Source: Clostridium sp. Cult1 (lineage in GTDB: Bacteria > Bacillota > Clostridia > Tissierellales > Tepidimicrobiaceae). Taken from it: a stretch of DNA of 52,369 nucleotides. Below, piece by piece: positions 38,743 through 47,571 of the stretch. Positions within the stretch are counted from its first letter, which is position 1. Every line of letters begins with the position of its first letter. Under the pieces are notes generated by a model. That model saw only the letters and a list, made by a program, of their open reading frames with translations, was not told the DNA's origin and made no database searches. The position numbers were made by a program, and so were the translations under genes. Where the stretch lies: assembly GCF_021655095.1 (NCBI RefSeq), contig NZ_PPXW01000001.1, forward strand, positions 2,196,571 through 2,248,939. Direction: 5' to 3'.

Positions 38743-38764
38743 TTTTTTTAACACATATAAAACA

Positions 38765-40432
38765 CTACTCCAGTAACTCAAATTGTCTTTTAATGATTTT
38801 TTTGAGAATTATATAAAATCCATAAGCTGATATTATAAACACTAATCCTACTATTCCATATATAAACAATATATCCATTTTATCTAATAATTTATATACT
38901 AAAAATCCTACTCCTAATAAATAAAGAGCCCCTATGCCCATGGCGATTAATACATTCAAATTTTGTTTCATAACCTTTTGTGGGTTATCCCAATCAAGTA
39001 ATGGCCTATATATGTCTATTATCATGCCTAATTCAGCCATAGCAATGCTACCTAAAACTCCTAATATTGTAATCCAAAACACCTTTTCTATAGTTAAATA
39101 CCCTAGATAAGCTATAGTGCATAGCACTGCTGCAACACCTATAAGTTGCACCAAAAGGGACGATAATACCCTACCAAATATTTGATCTTTTGCTTTTATA
39201 GGTATAGTCCTTTGGAGCCAAAGGTTTTTACCTTCTCTAGAAAAAGTAGTACATCCTACACAATTCATTATCCCTAACAAAGTAACTATCCCCACACCTA
39301 CAAGAGATATTAGATGAGTGTTACCTTTTATTAACATATTTAATCCTTCCAAGGATTGACCTCCATCCATAGAGGTAGATATAACTAATATTATGGGCAC
39401 TATAACGACTCCTCCAATGGAATTCAATAGATAAACTGGAGTCCTTATAAGCAATCTTATCTCCTTTAGTCCTAAGGCTAAAAAGGCGGGAGCTTTTTTA
39501 TTATAGTCGGATGCCCTAACCTTACTACTCCCCCTAGATATACTTACTTCTAAATTCCCTATAAGTCCATCAAAAAATAGTTTTTCACTTAAATAAACCA
39601 TTACTAAAAATACAATTATAGATACTCCTACAAATAATATTAAGTTTAATAGACCAATTAGACTATAGTAACTGCTTAGAGATAAGGCTCCCCACATACT
39701 TGGTGGAAAACTTAATCCTAATTTCCTTACCAATAGATTAGAATCTGTTGCCATTTTCAAGAAGAAATCTTCCCCTTCTACCATTGCATTTTGAGTTATA
39801 GATTGAATTTTAAATTGAAATGTAAATAAAACTATTAATAATAGAAAATAACCAATTATACGTAGTAAATCTTTTCTACCTTTAATATTTGTATATTTCA
39901 TGAATAACATTACAATTATGGATGCCAAGGCTAAAGGTATTATAGGTACGAATAATATTAGTATTAAAGAGTATAGCCAATAAAGTATGCCTTCATTTCC
40001 TTTTGTTCCATATATAATAATAAAGGGAAGTATTATTGGTAAGGATGTTAAATATTCATTGACCATTAAGGATATGAATTTACTCCCAATAATATCTCTA
40101 GGATTTAATGGCAAAGGTACCAATACATTTAAATCATTGGAAAAATAGTATTTAGACATAACATAAAGTATGCCAAATATAAAAACAATTAATTGAGAAT
40201 ATAAAAATCCATTTAATAGAAACATGGATTCTTGCCCAATACTACTATAGGCTTCATATAGATTAGAAAGTCCACTGACTATTAATAAATAAGAAGGGAT
40301 AAGGGAAATAAGTGCAACTCCAAAGATGATAATCTGCCATCTATCCCTTTTATTTTTAATTTTATATTGTAATGCAGATAATCCAAAGGTGGTATTTAAA
40401 TCAGTTTTAATTAAAGATAATATCCTACTCAT
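38765..40432 (-). CDS. ABC transporter permease, about twelve membrane segments
   Basis: Large ABC-2-like membrane subunit of 555 residues with hydrophobic segments throughout. The N-terminal part SLIKTDLNTTFGLSAL lies in the cytosol. Cytosolic loops contain a charged stretch GNLEVSISRGSSKVRASDYNK near 290 and a conserved-looking NCVGCTTFSREGKNLWLQRTIPI (core FSREGKNLW) near 395. That last motif is typical of exporter permeases whose genes follow an ABC ATPase. Substrate unknown. It overlaps the ATPase gene by 8 bases, so the two are a unit. Confidence 0.85.
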   Translation of the reverse strand: MSRILSLIKTDLNTTFGLSALQYKIKNKRDRWQIIIFGVALISLIPSYLLIVSGLSNLYEAYSSIGQESMFLLNGFLYSQLIVFIFGILYVMSKYYFSNDLNVLVPLPLNPRDIIGSKFISLMVNEYLTSLPIILPFIIIYGTKGNEGILYWLYSLILILFVPIIPLALASIIVMLFMKYTNIKGRKDLLRIIGYFLLLIVLFTFQFKIQSITQNAMVEGEDFFLKMATDSNLLVRKLGLSFPPSMWGALSLSSYYSLIGLLNLILFVGVSIIVFLVMVYLSEKLFFDGLIGNLEVSISRGSSKVRASDYNKKAPAFLALGLKEIRLLIRTPVYLLNSIGGVVIVPIILVISTSMDGGQSLEGLNMLIKGNTHLISLVGVGIVTLLGIMNCVGCTTFSREGKNLWLQRTIPIKAKDQIFGRVLSSLLVQLIGVAAVLCTIAYLGYLTIEKVFWITILGVLGSIAMAELGMIIDIYRPLLDWDNPQKVMKQNLNVLIAMGIGALYLLGVGFLVYKLLDKMDILFIYGIVGLVFIISAYGFYIILKKIIKRQFELLE

Positions 40433-41153
40433 TTTCAGTCAACTCCAAGAAAATATTTTCCAAGGACTTCCGTTCTTCTGCATGATTACGTAATTCTTCC
40501 ATAGTTCCTAAAGCGATTATCTTTCCTTTATTGATAATAGCTATTCTATCACATAATTTTTCTGCTACCTCCAGCACATGGGTAGAAAAAAATACTGTTT
40601 TACCTTCATCACATCTTTTCCTCATAATTTCTTTCAATTGAAAAGAAGATTTAGGGTCTAATCCTACCATAGGTTCATCTAATATAAATAATTTTGGTTC
40701 ATGAATTAAAGCGGAAATAAGAACTAACTTCTGCTTCATCCCATGAGAATAACTCCCTATAATGTCTCCCATTGCATGTTTTAAATTAAATATTTCTAAG
40801 TATTTTCCCATACGCTCCTGCCTAATCTCCTTAGGTATTTCATACATGTCGGCTATAAAATTAAGGTATTCTATGCCTTTCAGTTTATCGTATATTTCTG
40901 GAGAATCAGGCACGTAGGATATCCGTCTTTTAGCATCTATAGGATTTTTCCATGCATCTATTCCATCTATAAATACTTTCCCATTATCTGGTTTAAGTAA
41001 GCCTACTATCATCTTTATTGTAGTAGTCTTCCCTGCCCCATTAGGCCCTAAAAACCCAAATATCTCTCCTGATTTTATATCTAAATTTATATTATCTACA
41101 GCTTTAATATCTCCCCTACTATAGATTTTAGATAGATTTTGCAATTTTAACAA
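40425..41153 (-). CDS. ABC transporter ATP-binding protein
   Basis: Walker A GPNGAGKTTTIKMI near residue 34, a Q-loop region SYVPDSPEIYDKL, signature YSHGMKQKL (SHGMK variant usual in exporters) and Walker B LFILDEPMVGLDP. It powers the permease encoded next. AAGGAGGG precedes a TTG at 41151-41153; the resulting protein starts MLKLQNLSKIY, normal for this family. A longer frame upstream would run through the operator and is not likely to be used. Control is probably by the GntR repressor encoded at 50.6 kb, through the palindrome at 41175-41195. Confidence 0.93.
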   Translation of the reverse strand: MLKLQNLSKIYSRGDIKAVDNINLDIKSGEIFGFLGPNGAGKTTTIKMIVGLLKPDNGKVFIDGIDAWKNPIDAKRRISYVPDSPEIYDKLKGIEYLNFIADMYEIPKEIRQERMGKYLEIFNLKHAMGDIIGSYSHGMKQKLVLISALIHEPKLFILDEPMVGLDPKSSFQLKEIMRKRCDEGKTVFFSTHVLEVAEKLCDRIAIINKGKIIALGTMEELRNHAEERKSLENIFLELTENE

Positions 41154-41174
41154 TAGTATCCCTCCTTTTGTATC

Positions 41175-41195
41175 TGTTATATATAATATATAACA
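41175..41195 (-). promoter_or_regulatory. Perfect 21-bp palindromic operator, probably for the YtrA-type GntR protein
   Basis: Half-site TGTTATATAT, one central base, then its exact complement. An almost identical sequence lies in front of the GntR gene (50989-51009), differing at one base of 21. It covers the -10 element of the ABC promoter, so a bound protein would repress. Confidence 0.82.
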
Positions 41196-41213
41196 AGCAT
41201 ATGATTTTTGCAA
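41185..41213 (-). promoter_or_regulatory. Promoter of the ABC exporter operon
   Basis: Minus strand TTGCAA (41208-41213), 17-base spacer, TATATT (41185-41190). The -10 lies in the centre of the palindromic operator, exactly as in the GntR promoter. Confidence 0.72.
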
Positions 41214-41248
41214 TGATTTTATCTCATTTTTATAGATTAAATTAATAT

Positions 41249-41270
41249 AAGGAAGGGTCTCCCCTTCCTT
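41249..41270 (-). terminator. Terminator after the MurE-like gene
   Basis: AAGGAAGGG (41249-41257) pairs with CCCTTCCTT (41262-41270), loop of four. It ends the ligase pair before the ABC operon begins. The following minus-strand run is AT-rich but not a pure T-tract. Confidence 0.75.
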
Positions 41271-41274
41271 TTTA

Positions 41275-42816
41275 TCACATCCCCGCTATCCTATTTTTTA
41301 ATGCTCCAAATATTTCTTTTTTATCTATGCCTGATCTTGACTTATATATATCTTCTAAGGCAATTTTTGCACCATAGTCCATTCCTTGACAACCTGCCAA
41401 AAGCAAGATATCATCCTTTGACACCTTTGATAATCCATAGGAAATAGCATCTGGTAATTCATCATATAGATGGACTTTAATTTTTGCCTGATCCATTATT
41501 TCCTTAAAGGCTTTTATTTCTTCATCCGTTACCCTATCTTTTTCTCCAACATGGGATTTGCTTAATGTAGCAATTATTTCTTTTATACCAAGTTTTGAAG
41601 TCCATTTAACTATAGTTTTAGCATTTTCCCTATTAGTAGTTACTCCTCTACTACCTCTAATAGCATATATAAGATATATTTTATTATAATCCATCATACT
41701 CAATGTTTCCAATGTTACATTGATATTTCCAGGGTTTGCAAAATGGTCATCTATTATTTTAAAACTTTTATCGTAAATAATTTGAAAACGCCTTTCCACA
41801 CCTTTAAAAGAATTAATTGCTTCCTGAATTACAGGAATAGGCACACCAGATAATAATCCAACGGATATGGCTGCCATTGAATTATAAACAGAGTGATATC
41901 CTGGGACAGATAAATCTACACTAAATTCTTGGGGGGTATATTCTACTTCTCCAACCTTAATTGGTTTTTCTATTTTGACTTTAAATTTAGGCCGGCCAGT
42001 AGACAGATCTAAATTGCTACAAGATAAATTTCCACTTCTATCCTTCACCCCAAAGGTTAGAACTTTTGCTTCTGTCTCATCTATTAAGGATTTAGAATAA
42101 GGGCAATCTAAATTTAGTATAGCCCATGCTGATGGTTTTGCATTTCTTATTAAACTAGCTTTATATTCAAAATATTTTTCAAAAGAACCATGTAAATCTA
42201 TATGCTCCCTTCCTATATTATTTAAAGTTACTATATCAAAATCAACTTCCTCAACTCTACTAAGCTCTAAGGCAGAAGATGAAACTTCCATTACTATATG
42301 GGATATATTTTGCTTCCTCATCTGTGAAAAATAATGCTGAAGATCTAAAGACTCTGGGGTCGTCAATATGGAAGGCTCTATATAGTTACCGTATTTCACC
42401 ATAACCGTACCTATTATCCCTGTTTTCAATCTATACTTTTCTAAAATAGCATTGACCATGAAAGAAGTGGAAGTCTTGCCATTAGTTGCAGTAATACCAA
42501 TTACCTTCATTTTGTCCGAAGGGTGGCCATAATAGGTATTGCTTAAAATAGCCAAAGCCTTACGACTATCTTTTACACGAAATTGTGGAATATTTGAAAC
42601 TGGGTTATAATCTTCTACAACAATTGCAACAGCACCTTTTTCAATAGCCTGTGGAATATATTTATGTCCATCGGTTTTATTTCCCTTTATACATACAAAT
42701 AGGTCTCCAAAATTAACCTTTTTAGAATTATAGGCAATGCCTTTTATATTCACATCTTTTTTATTCCAAGATTCAATTACTTCTACGGATTGAAGTAATT
42801 CGTATAGCTTCATCAT
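41275..42816 (-). CDS. MurE-like Mur ligase with altered amino-acid motif
   Basis: A three-domain Mur ligase of 513 residues that should join an amino acid or amine to a carboxylate via an acyl-phosphate. The N-terminal MurE domain has YNSKKVNFGDLFVCIKG. The P-loop ITATNGKTST is at 108-117. NNIGREHIDLHG follows, with the likely carbamylated Lys in YFEYKASL near 219. The C-terminal domain departs from MurE: the usual VDYAHTPD is DDHFANPGN (356-364). The DNPR-type specificity motif expected near 415-425 reads TLSKSHVGEKDR. So it probably does not add diaminopimelate or lysine in the normal way. It is paired with the ATP-grasp gene upstream (26-base gap). Confidence 0.83.
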   Translation of the reverse strand: MMKLYELLQSVEVIESWNKKDVNIKGIAYNSKKVNFGDLFVCIKGNKTDGHKYIPQAIEKGAVAIVVEDYNPVSNIPQFRVKDSRKALAILSNTYYGHPSDKMKVIGITATNGKTSTSFMVNAILEKYRLKTGIIGTVMVKYGNYIEPSILTTPESLDLQHYFSQMRKQNISHIVMEVSSSALELSRVEEVDFDIVTLNNIGREHIDLHGSFEKYFEYKASLIRNAKPSAWAILNLDCPYSKSLIDETEAKVLTFGVKDRSGNLSCSNLDLSTGRPKFKVKIEKPIKVGEVEYTPQEFSVDLSVPGYHSVYNSMAAISVGLLSGVPIPVIQEAINSFKGVERRFQIIYDKSFKIIDDHFANPGNINVTLETLSMMDYNKIYLIYAIRGSRGVTTNRENAKTIVKWTSKLGIKEIIATLSKSHVGEKDRVTDEEIKAFKEIMDQAKIKVHLYDELPDAISYGLSKVSKDDILLLAGCQGMDYGAKIALEDIYKSRSGIDKKEIFGALKNRIAGM

Positions 42817-42842
42817 TAGTGACTCCTTTCACTATAGGATAG

Positions 42843-44033
42843 TTATCTGGTAAATCTGAGTATTTTTCTAATCAAAGAACCAAGCTTGTTTCCAAAAAAC
42901 ATAAAAGCAGGTTTAGGATCTTTCCAATCCCAAATAGCATAAGCTTTTGGCTTATTATAAGATTTTATTACATCCATAAACTTCAATTGCCCAGTTTTTA
43001 AATAGCCTCTTACTGCTAATAAATCCTCAAAGGCATACCAAAAAACTAAGTTAGTATCATGAGTAACTGCGTAAGGTTCTAAAGGTTTCCCTATTAATTC
43101 CCGATAAGCAATATAAGGCATATTTACTCCCGCCTTAAATAGCAAACTATTAAGATTTGTAGTCCTAGCATTAATTTCTATTAAATAATATTTCCCAGTA
43201 TTAGCATCCTTTTTAAATTCTATTTCTGCAAAACCTTTATAACCAATATTTTCTAAAAATTTACCTCCTATATCATATAACTCAGGTATATACTTTTGTC
43301 CAGTATATACAGAAGCTCCAAAATTAATAGGGAATTGACGATATTTTTGACATGTTACCCAATGGGTTACTTTAGCTTCCTGATTTAGATAAGCATCAAA
43401 AGTATACATATGGTCATCAAAACCAGGTATAATTCTTTGAACTATTACGTCTAAATTAGCAGAAGTAGCTCTTTTTATAGCTTCCTTCAATTCTTCCATA
43501 TTATACACTTTAAATAATTTCTTTCTAAATTTAGATACGAAGGCAGGTGAGTCAGTGGGTTTTACTAAACATGGAAACTTTATATTCTCTTCTATCTTTT
43601 CTTTAAAGTTCTCCTCATTAATATGAACTGTCTCTGGCACTAGTAACCCATGTTCTTTTGCTAAGGAATGTAAAGCCCCCTTATCCATAACCTTAGTATA
43701 TAGCCCCTCTTCTGTTTGTGTAATTAAATAGTATTTTGATAAAGTAGATAAATGATTATCTATAAACTCCACATAACCATCAGCAGATGGAAATAAAACA
43801 GGCTTATGGTCTTGTTTTTTACTATATTCTATCAAAAAATTCAATAGTCCTTCTGGATCTTTCTTACAATTTGGTCCAATCAAAGTTTCTGAGCAATACT
43901 TAGAATGAAATCCATAGGTACCCTTGGATGAATAATCTATTGCAACAGTAGGCACTCCATGAATAGCTAAACAACGGATAATACTAAGTCCTATATAATA
44001 ATTGGCTCCAAGAATAACAGCTTTAGTTTTCAT
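42843..44033 (-). CDS. ATP-grasp carboxylate-amine ligase, partner of the MurE-like gene
   Basis: The N-terminal Rossmann-like domain starts VILGANYYIGLSIIRCLAIHG. The ATP-grasp core spans about 110-310: CLVKPTDSPAF has the ATP lysine, and GYKGFAEIEFKKD and YYLIEINARTT carry the metal-binding Glu/Asn. The overall look is that of PylC/D-aspartate-ligase type enzymes that couple an amino acid to a peptide or amine. Its substrate is unknown. GAGGTGG precedes the ATG. With the MurE-like gene it makes an isolated two-gene unit between terminators at 44181 and 41249, which argues that they act in one pathway. Confidence 0.8.
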   Translation of the reverse strand: MKTKAVILGANYYIGLSIIRCLAIHGVPTVAIDYSSKGTYGFHSKYCSETLIGPNCKKDPEGLLNFLIEYSKKQDHKPVLFPSADGYVEFIDNHLSTLSKYYLITQTEEGLYTKVMDKGALHSLAKEHGLLVPETVHINEENFKEKIEENIKFPCLVKPTDSPAFVSKFRKKLFKVYNMEELKEAIKRATSANLDVIVQRIIPGFDDHMYTFDAYLNQEAKVTHWVTCQKYRQFPINFGASVYTGQKYIPELYDIGGKFLENIGYKGFAEIEFKKDANTGKYYLIEINARTTNLNSLLFKAGVNMPYIAYRELIGKPLEPYAVTHDTNLVFWYAFEDLLAVRGYLKTGQLKFMDVIKSYNKPKAYAIWDWKDPKPAFMFFGNKLGSLIRKILRFTR

Positions 44034-44180
44034 TACTCCACCTCATATTCTATTCTGTCCACATATTTATAAATATAAACGGTTGTCTTACTTAAATCAT
44101 TTTAACATATATATTGATATTTTTACAGAAAAACTGATTCTTAATTTTATGGAAATATGCTTGGAGAAACCTAAAAGAAA

Positions 44181-44205
44181 AAAGCCAAGGCAATACCTTA
44201 GCTTT
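44181..44205 (-). terminator. Terminator after the ECF S-component gene
   Basis: AAAGCcAAGG (44181-44190) pairs with CCTTaGCTTT (44196-44205) with one mismatch; a T-rich run follows on the minus strand. It separates the cobalamin unit from the ATP-grasp gene. Confidence 0.8.
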
Positions 44206-44707
44206 AATTTTTATAATAGGCTTTTTCAAGCCTATTTAATATATCTACTATTGGTTTAAAGAGAACTAGAATTATTATAAAATTAGAAGTCCCGTGAAGC
44301 AGATCAAATAGTATACCTCTAACCCAGTAAGTCCATCCATAGGCTACCCCATAGAAAAAGGATTCTACTACAGCAAAGAAGGCTCCAAAAGAATAACCGA
44401 ATATAGCTCCAATGGTTGCATAACCATATTCGGATTTTACCTTTTTTTTCATTGACTCCGTTATTATTATAAGAATAGGCCAAATCATATAATATACAAG
44501 AAACCAAGTAGAAAATCCATATATAAATATTTCAATAGTTGTAAATACAAGGGATACTAGCAGAACCTTTTTATAACCAAATACAATAGTATATACAATA
44601 AATAATAAAGTAACAATTTCAACATTAGGTATAAAGCTTAAAGCCAACTTCCCTGCCGTCATAGTTGCACTTAGAATCCCTATAAGGGCAATATCTCGTA
44701 TCTTCAT
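44204..44707 (-). CDS. ECF transporter S component, probably for cobalamin or a precursor
   Basis: Six hydrophobic segments in 167 residues, with the S-component start IALIGILSATMTAGKLALSFIPNVEIVTLL (core ILSATMTAGKLALSF). Such proteins bind the vitamin in the membrane and share an EcfAA'T energy module encoded elsewhere; none is in this window. The unit lies behind a cobalamin riboswitch, so the substrate is probably cobalamin, or a precursor such as dimethylbenzimidazole in the manner predicted for CblT. It begins four bases after the DUF4430 stop. Confidence 0.85.
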   Translation of the reverse strand: MKIRDIALIGILSATMTAGKLALSFIPNVEIVTLLFIVYTIVFGYKKVLLVSLVFTTIEIFIYGFSTWFLVYYMIWPILIIITESMKKKVKSEYGYATIGAIFGYSFGAFFAVVESFFYGVAYGWTYWVRGILFDLLHGTSNFIIILVLFKPIVDILNRLEKAYYKN

Positions 44708-44711
44708 GGCC

Positions 44712-45110
44712 TTAATAGTTTTTCAATTCAAAAGTATAAACATCTTCATCTATCAGAGGTATTTCTCCTGGACCTGTTAATGCATCTTCGCCATTAATAC
44801 TTACATGAAAATATTCCTGCTTATTAGGATCTGCAACATAGTCTAGCATTCCTACTACCATAGTACCAAAATCATATTTTTCAAAAGTTATTCCTAGTTC
44901 TTCTTGCTTTTCCTCTAATAATTCCAATAAGAATTCATAATCTGTATTATATTCAAAGGTCTTATCCACATCCTCATCTTCATTAATTACGTGGATTGTA
45001 ACCACCTTATCCCCTTCTACTCCTTTAGGGCTTAAAAAAACCTTATAACCAACAAATACCAGCAATGTTACTATTAAAATCGATAAAATCACCTTAAATT
45101 TTTTACTCAT
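44712..45110 (-). CDS. Membrane-anchored DUF4430 protein, candidate extracellular cobalamin binder
   Basis: One N-terminal membrane anchor (about residues 7-25) followed by an outer domain of about 105 residues. The end EYFHVSINGEDALTGPGEIPL plus YTFEL is the DUF4430 pattern, related to the beta-domain of transcobalamin and intrinsic factor. With the riboswitch before it and an S component after it, a role in catching cobalamin or its precursor on the outer surface is well supported by context, but binding is not shown. There is no lipobox; the anchor is a plain membrane helix. Confidence 0.85.
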   Translation of the reverse strand: MSKKFKVILSILIVTLLVFVGYKVFLSPKGVEGDKVVTIHVINEDEDVDKTFEYNTDYEFLLELLEEKQEELGITFEKYDFGTMVVGMLDYVADPNKQEYFHVSINGEDALTGPGEIPLIDEDVYTFELKNY

Positions 45111-45137
45111 AATATTTCCTCCTCATCTTCAACTCAA

Positions 45138-45168
45138 AAAACCTTCCAACTTCAAGTTGAAAGGTTTT
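45138..45168 (-). terminator. Riboswitch-controlled terminator
   Basis: A stem of about 15 bp on the minus strand, with arms AAAACCTTTCAACTT and AAGTTGGAAGGTTTT and one G-U pair, ends in a run of T. It lies between the riboswitch and the DUF4430 start, the position for ligand-dependent termination. Confidence 0.82.
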
Positions 45169-45214
45169 GTTTTCTGTATCTACAACCTCTTCATTCCTCG
45201 TGAAGTTATCGTTG

Positions 45215-45375
45215 TGCAAGTATAGGCAGGTCTTCCGGCTTGGTTTATAAAAGTAGTTTGCCTTCCCAGTTTCCCAGTGGCATTATAAACTACTAAAACA
45301 CTTTACGGCGGCGGGACCGCACAGGAATTTCACCTGTTTCCCTATTAATGCTAAATAGCAACCTATACTATTCTA
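45215..45375 (-). ncRNA. Cobalamin riboswitch
   Basis: Read leftward, the element shows the family hallmarks in order: GGGAAACAGGTGAAATTCC (L3-side core), TGCGGTCCCGCC, GCCACTGGGAA, and the B12 box AAGCCGGAAGACCTGCC at 45225-45241. Its place is 115 bases before the DUF4430 gene. Binding of adenosylcobalamin or a similar form should stop expression via the terminator at 45138-45168. This holds the otherwise empty gap of 328 bases. Confidence 0.96.
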
Positions 45376-45395
45376 TTAAATTTTCATCTAAATCA

Positions 45396-45424
45396 ATAAT
45401 ACTACAGTTCTAAATACTTAGCAA
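45396..45424 (-). promoter_or_regulatory. Promoter of the cobalamin riboswitch unit
   Basis: Minus strand TTGCTA (45419-45424), 17-base spacer, TATTAT (45396-45401). It starts transcription just before the riboswitch and shortly after the transketolase stop. Confidence 0.62.
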
Positions 45425-45437
45425 TACCTGTGAAATT

Positions 45438-47414
45438 TTATTTATCTTCTAATAGCTTTAATGCTTCCTCTACTATTCTATCTACTGTAAATCCAAATCT
45501 TTCAAATAATTCATTTCCTGGTGCAGAAGCCCCAAAATCCTTAAGGCCTAAAACCTTTCCATTGCTACCTACATATTTATGCCATCCAAAGGAAGAGGCT
45601 GCTTCTACTGCTAATCTATTTGTTATTTCTTTAGGCAATACTTTTTCCTTATATTCTTCAGTTTGTTCTTCGAATATTTCCCAAGAGGGCATACTTACCA
45701 CTTTGGTACCAATTCCCTTCTCTTTTAATCTATTTGATGCTTCATAAATCAACTGAACTTCAGAACCAGTTCCCATTAGGATTATATCCACTTTTCCATC
45801 TTCCTTTAATATATATCCTCCTTTTAAAGCCTCTTTCCCAGTTCCCTTCAAAAGAGGTAACCCTTGTCTTGTAAGTATTAAAGCTGTTGGACCTTCTTTT
45901 GTCAATGCCCTATACCAGGCTGCTGATGTTTCTCTAGCATCAGCTGGTCTAATCGTCGTCATATTTGGCATAGTTCTCAACATAGCCAGATGTTCTATAG
46001 GTTGGTGAGTAGGTCCATCTTCTCCTACCCCTATACTGTCATGGGTTAATACATAAGTTACTGGTAGATTCATAAGGGCTGCTAATCTCATTGCGGGTTT
46101 CATATAATCGCTAAATACCAGAAAAGTTCCTCCATATACCCTTAACCCGCCATGTAAAGCCATTCCATTTAATATAGCTCCCATAGCATGTTCCCTTACT
46201 CCAAAGTGGATATTAGAACCAGTGTAATCATCAGAAGAAAAAACCTTTCTTTCCCTCATAGTAGTCTTATTAGAAGGTGCTAAATCTGCAGAACCCCCCA
46301 TTAGATTAGGTATTTTCTCTGCTAATCTATTTATTAATAATCCAGAAGCTTCTCTTGTAGAGATACCTTTGTCAAAACTCCAAAACTCTTCAGATTCTAA
46401 ATAATCTTTAGGAATTTCTAAATCCATCCACTTTGCTAATTCTTTAGCTAAATCTGGATATTCTTCTTTATATCTTTCCCATTTTCTCTTACAGTCTTCT
46501 TCCGCCTCTATTCCCTTTTCTATCAACTTTTTCATATGTTCTTTAACTTCTTCTGGTACGGTAAATTCTTCTTTCTCTTTCCAGCCTAAATAATTTTTCA
46601 GCTCTTTTAAATTTTCTTCCCCTAAAGGTTCTCCATGGGCAGAACTTTTTCCTTGTTTTGGGGAACCATAACCTATTTCCGTTTTTATCTCTATTAATGA
46701 TGGTTTAGAAGTATTTTCCTTAGCTTTTACTATGGTTTCTTCGATCTTTTCTATATCATTCCCATCATCTACTCTGTAAGTTTCCCAACCTAAGGCTTGA
46801 AAACGCTTAGGTACATCTTCTGTAAAAGCTAAATCAGTACCTCCCTCTATTGTAATAGAATTGGAATCATAAAGTACAATTAGTTTCCCTAATCCTAAAT
46901 GGCCTGCTAAAGAAGCTGCTTCATAACTAATTCCTTCCATTAAGCACCCATCTCCAGAGAGAACATAAGTATAATGATCTATGATATTATGTCTTGGTCT
47001 ATTAAAGTATGCCGCTAAATGAGCTTCTGCCATGGCCATCCCAACACCATTGGCAAATCCTTGCCCTAAAGGGCCAGTCGTGGCTTCTACTCCTACTGTA
47101 TGACCATATTCAGGATGGCCAGGAGTTTTACTATCCAATTGTCTAAAGTTTTTTAGTTCTTCCTTATCTAGACCATATCCAAATAGATGTAATAGAGAAT
47201 ACAATAACATAGACCCATGGCCTGCCGACAGAATAAACCTATCCCTATTAACCCAATTTGGATTTTTAGGGTTATGGCGCATTATCTTTGCCCAAAGAGT
47301 ATATGCAGCTGGAGCTGCCCCTAAAGGTAAACCAGGGTGGCCAGATTTAGCCCTTTCTACAGCCTCTGCTGATAAAACCCTTAAAGTGTTAATAGTTAGT
47401 TCATCTATATTCAT
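45438..47414 (-). CDS. tkt: Transketolase, full length
   Basis: Thiamine-diphosphate enzyme that moves two-carbon units in the non-oxidative pentose phosphate pathway. [17 protein letters not shown] and [21 protein letters not shown] (core GDGCLMEG) form the cofactor site. [15 protein letters not shown] has the catalytic glutamate, and the C-terminal domain follows [20 protein letters not shown]. At 658 residues it is standard. It is the housekeeping copy, beside the split form at 18-19.8 kb. GGAGTGG precedes the ATG. It is divergent from dinB. Confidence 0.97.
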   Translation of the reverse strand: MNIDELTINTLRVLSAEAVERAKSGHPGLPLGAAPAAYTLWAKIMRHNPKNPNWVNRDRFILSAGHGSMLLYSLLHLFGYGLDKEELKNFRQLDSKTPGHPEYGHTVGVEATTGPLGQGFANGVGMAMAEAHLAAYFNRPRHNIIDHYTYVLSGDGCLMEGISYEAASLAGHLGLGKLIVLYDSNSITIEGGTDLAFTEDVPKRFQALGWETYRVDDGNDIEKIEETIVKAKENTSKPSLIEIKTEIGYGSPKQGKSSAHGEPLGEENLKELKNYLGWKEKEEFTVPEEVKEHMKKLIEKGIEAEEDCKRKWERYKEEYPDLAKELAKWMDLEIPKDYLESEEFWSFDKGISTREASGLLINRLAEKIPNLMGGSADLAPSNKTTMRERKVFSSDDYTGSNIHFGVREHAMGAILNGMALHGGLRVYGGTFLVFSDYMKPAMRLAALMNLPVTYVLTHDSIGVGEDGPTHQPIEHLAMLRTMPNMTTIRPADARETSAAWYRALTKEGPTALILTRQGLPLLKGTGKEALKGGYILKEDGKVDIILMGTGSEVQLIYEASNRLKEKGIGTKVVSMPSWEIFEEQTEEYKEKVLPKEITNRLAVEAASSFGWHKYVGSNGKVLGLKDFGASAPGNELFERFGFTVDRIVEEALKLLEDK

Positions 47415-47523
47415 TTAATCCACTCCTATAATTTAATCTAATTTTCATACTATTATATATATAACCCAAAATCTCGTTAATAATTATACTACCCCTATAA
47501 TCTTGAAAAATATTAAATTCTTA

Positions 47524-47552
47524 TTTACATCAAACATATGTTCTGTTATAAT
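47524..47552 (+). promoter_or_regulatory. SOS promoter of dinB with LexA operator in the spacer
   Basis: TTTACA (47524-47529), 17-base spacer, TATAAT (47547-47552). The spacer contains CAAACATATGTTCT (47531-47544), which matches 12 of 14 positions of the Gram-positive LexA box. LexA would cover the promoter. Confidence 0.85.
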
Positions 47553-47571
47553 GGGCCTAGGAGGGATTTTT

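Noticed and set aside
47503-47571. Extended N-terminus of dinB
   Set aside because: The region contains the promoter and LexA box, and the ribosome site lies before the ATG at 47572.
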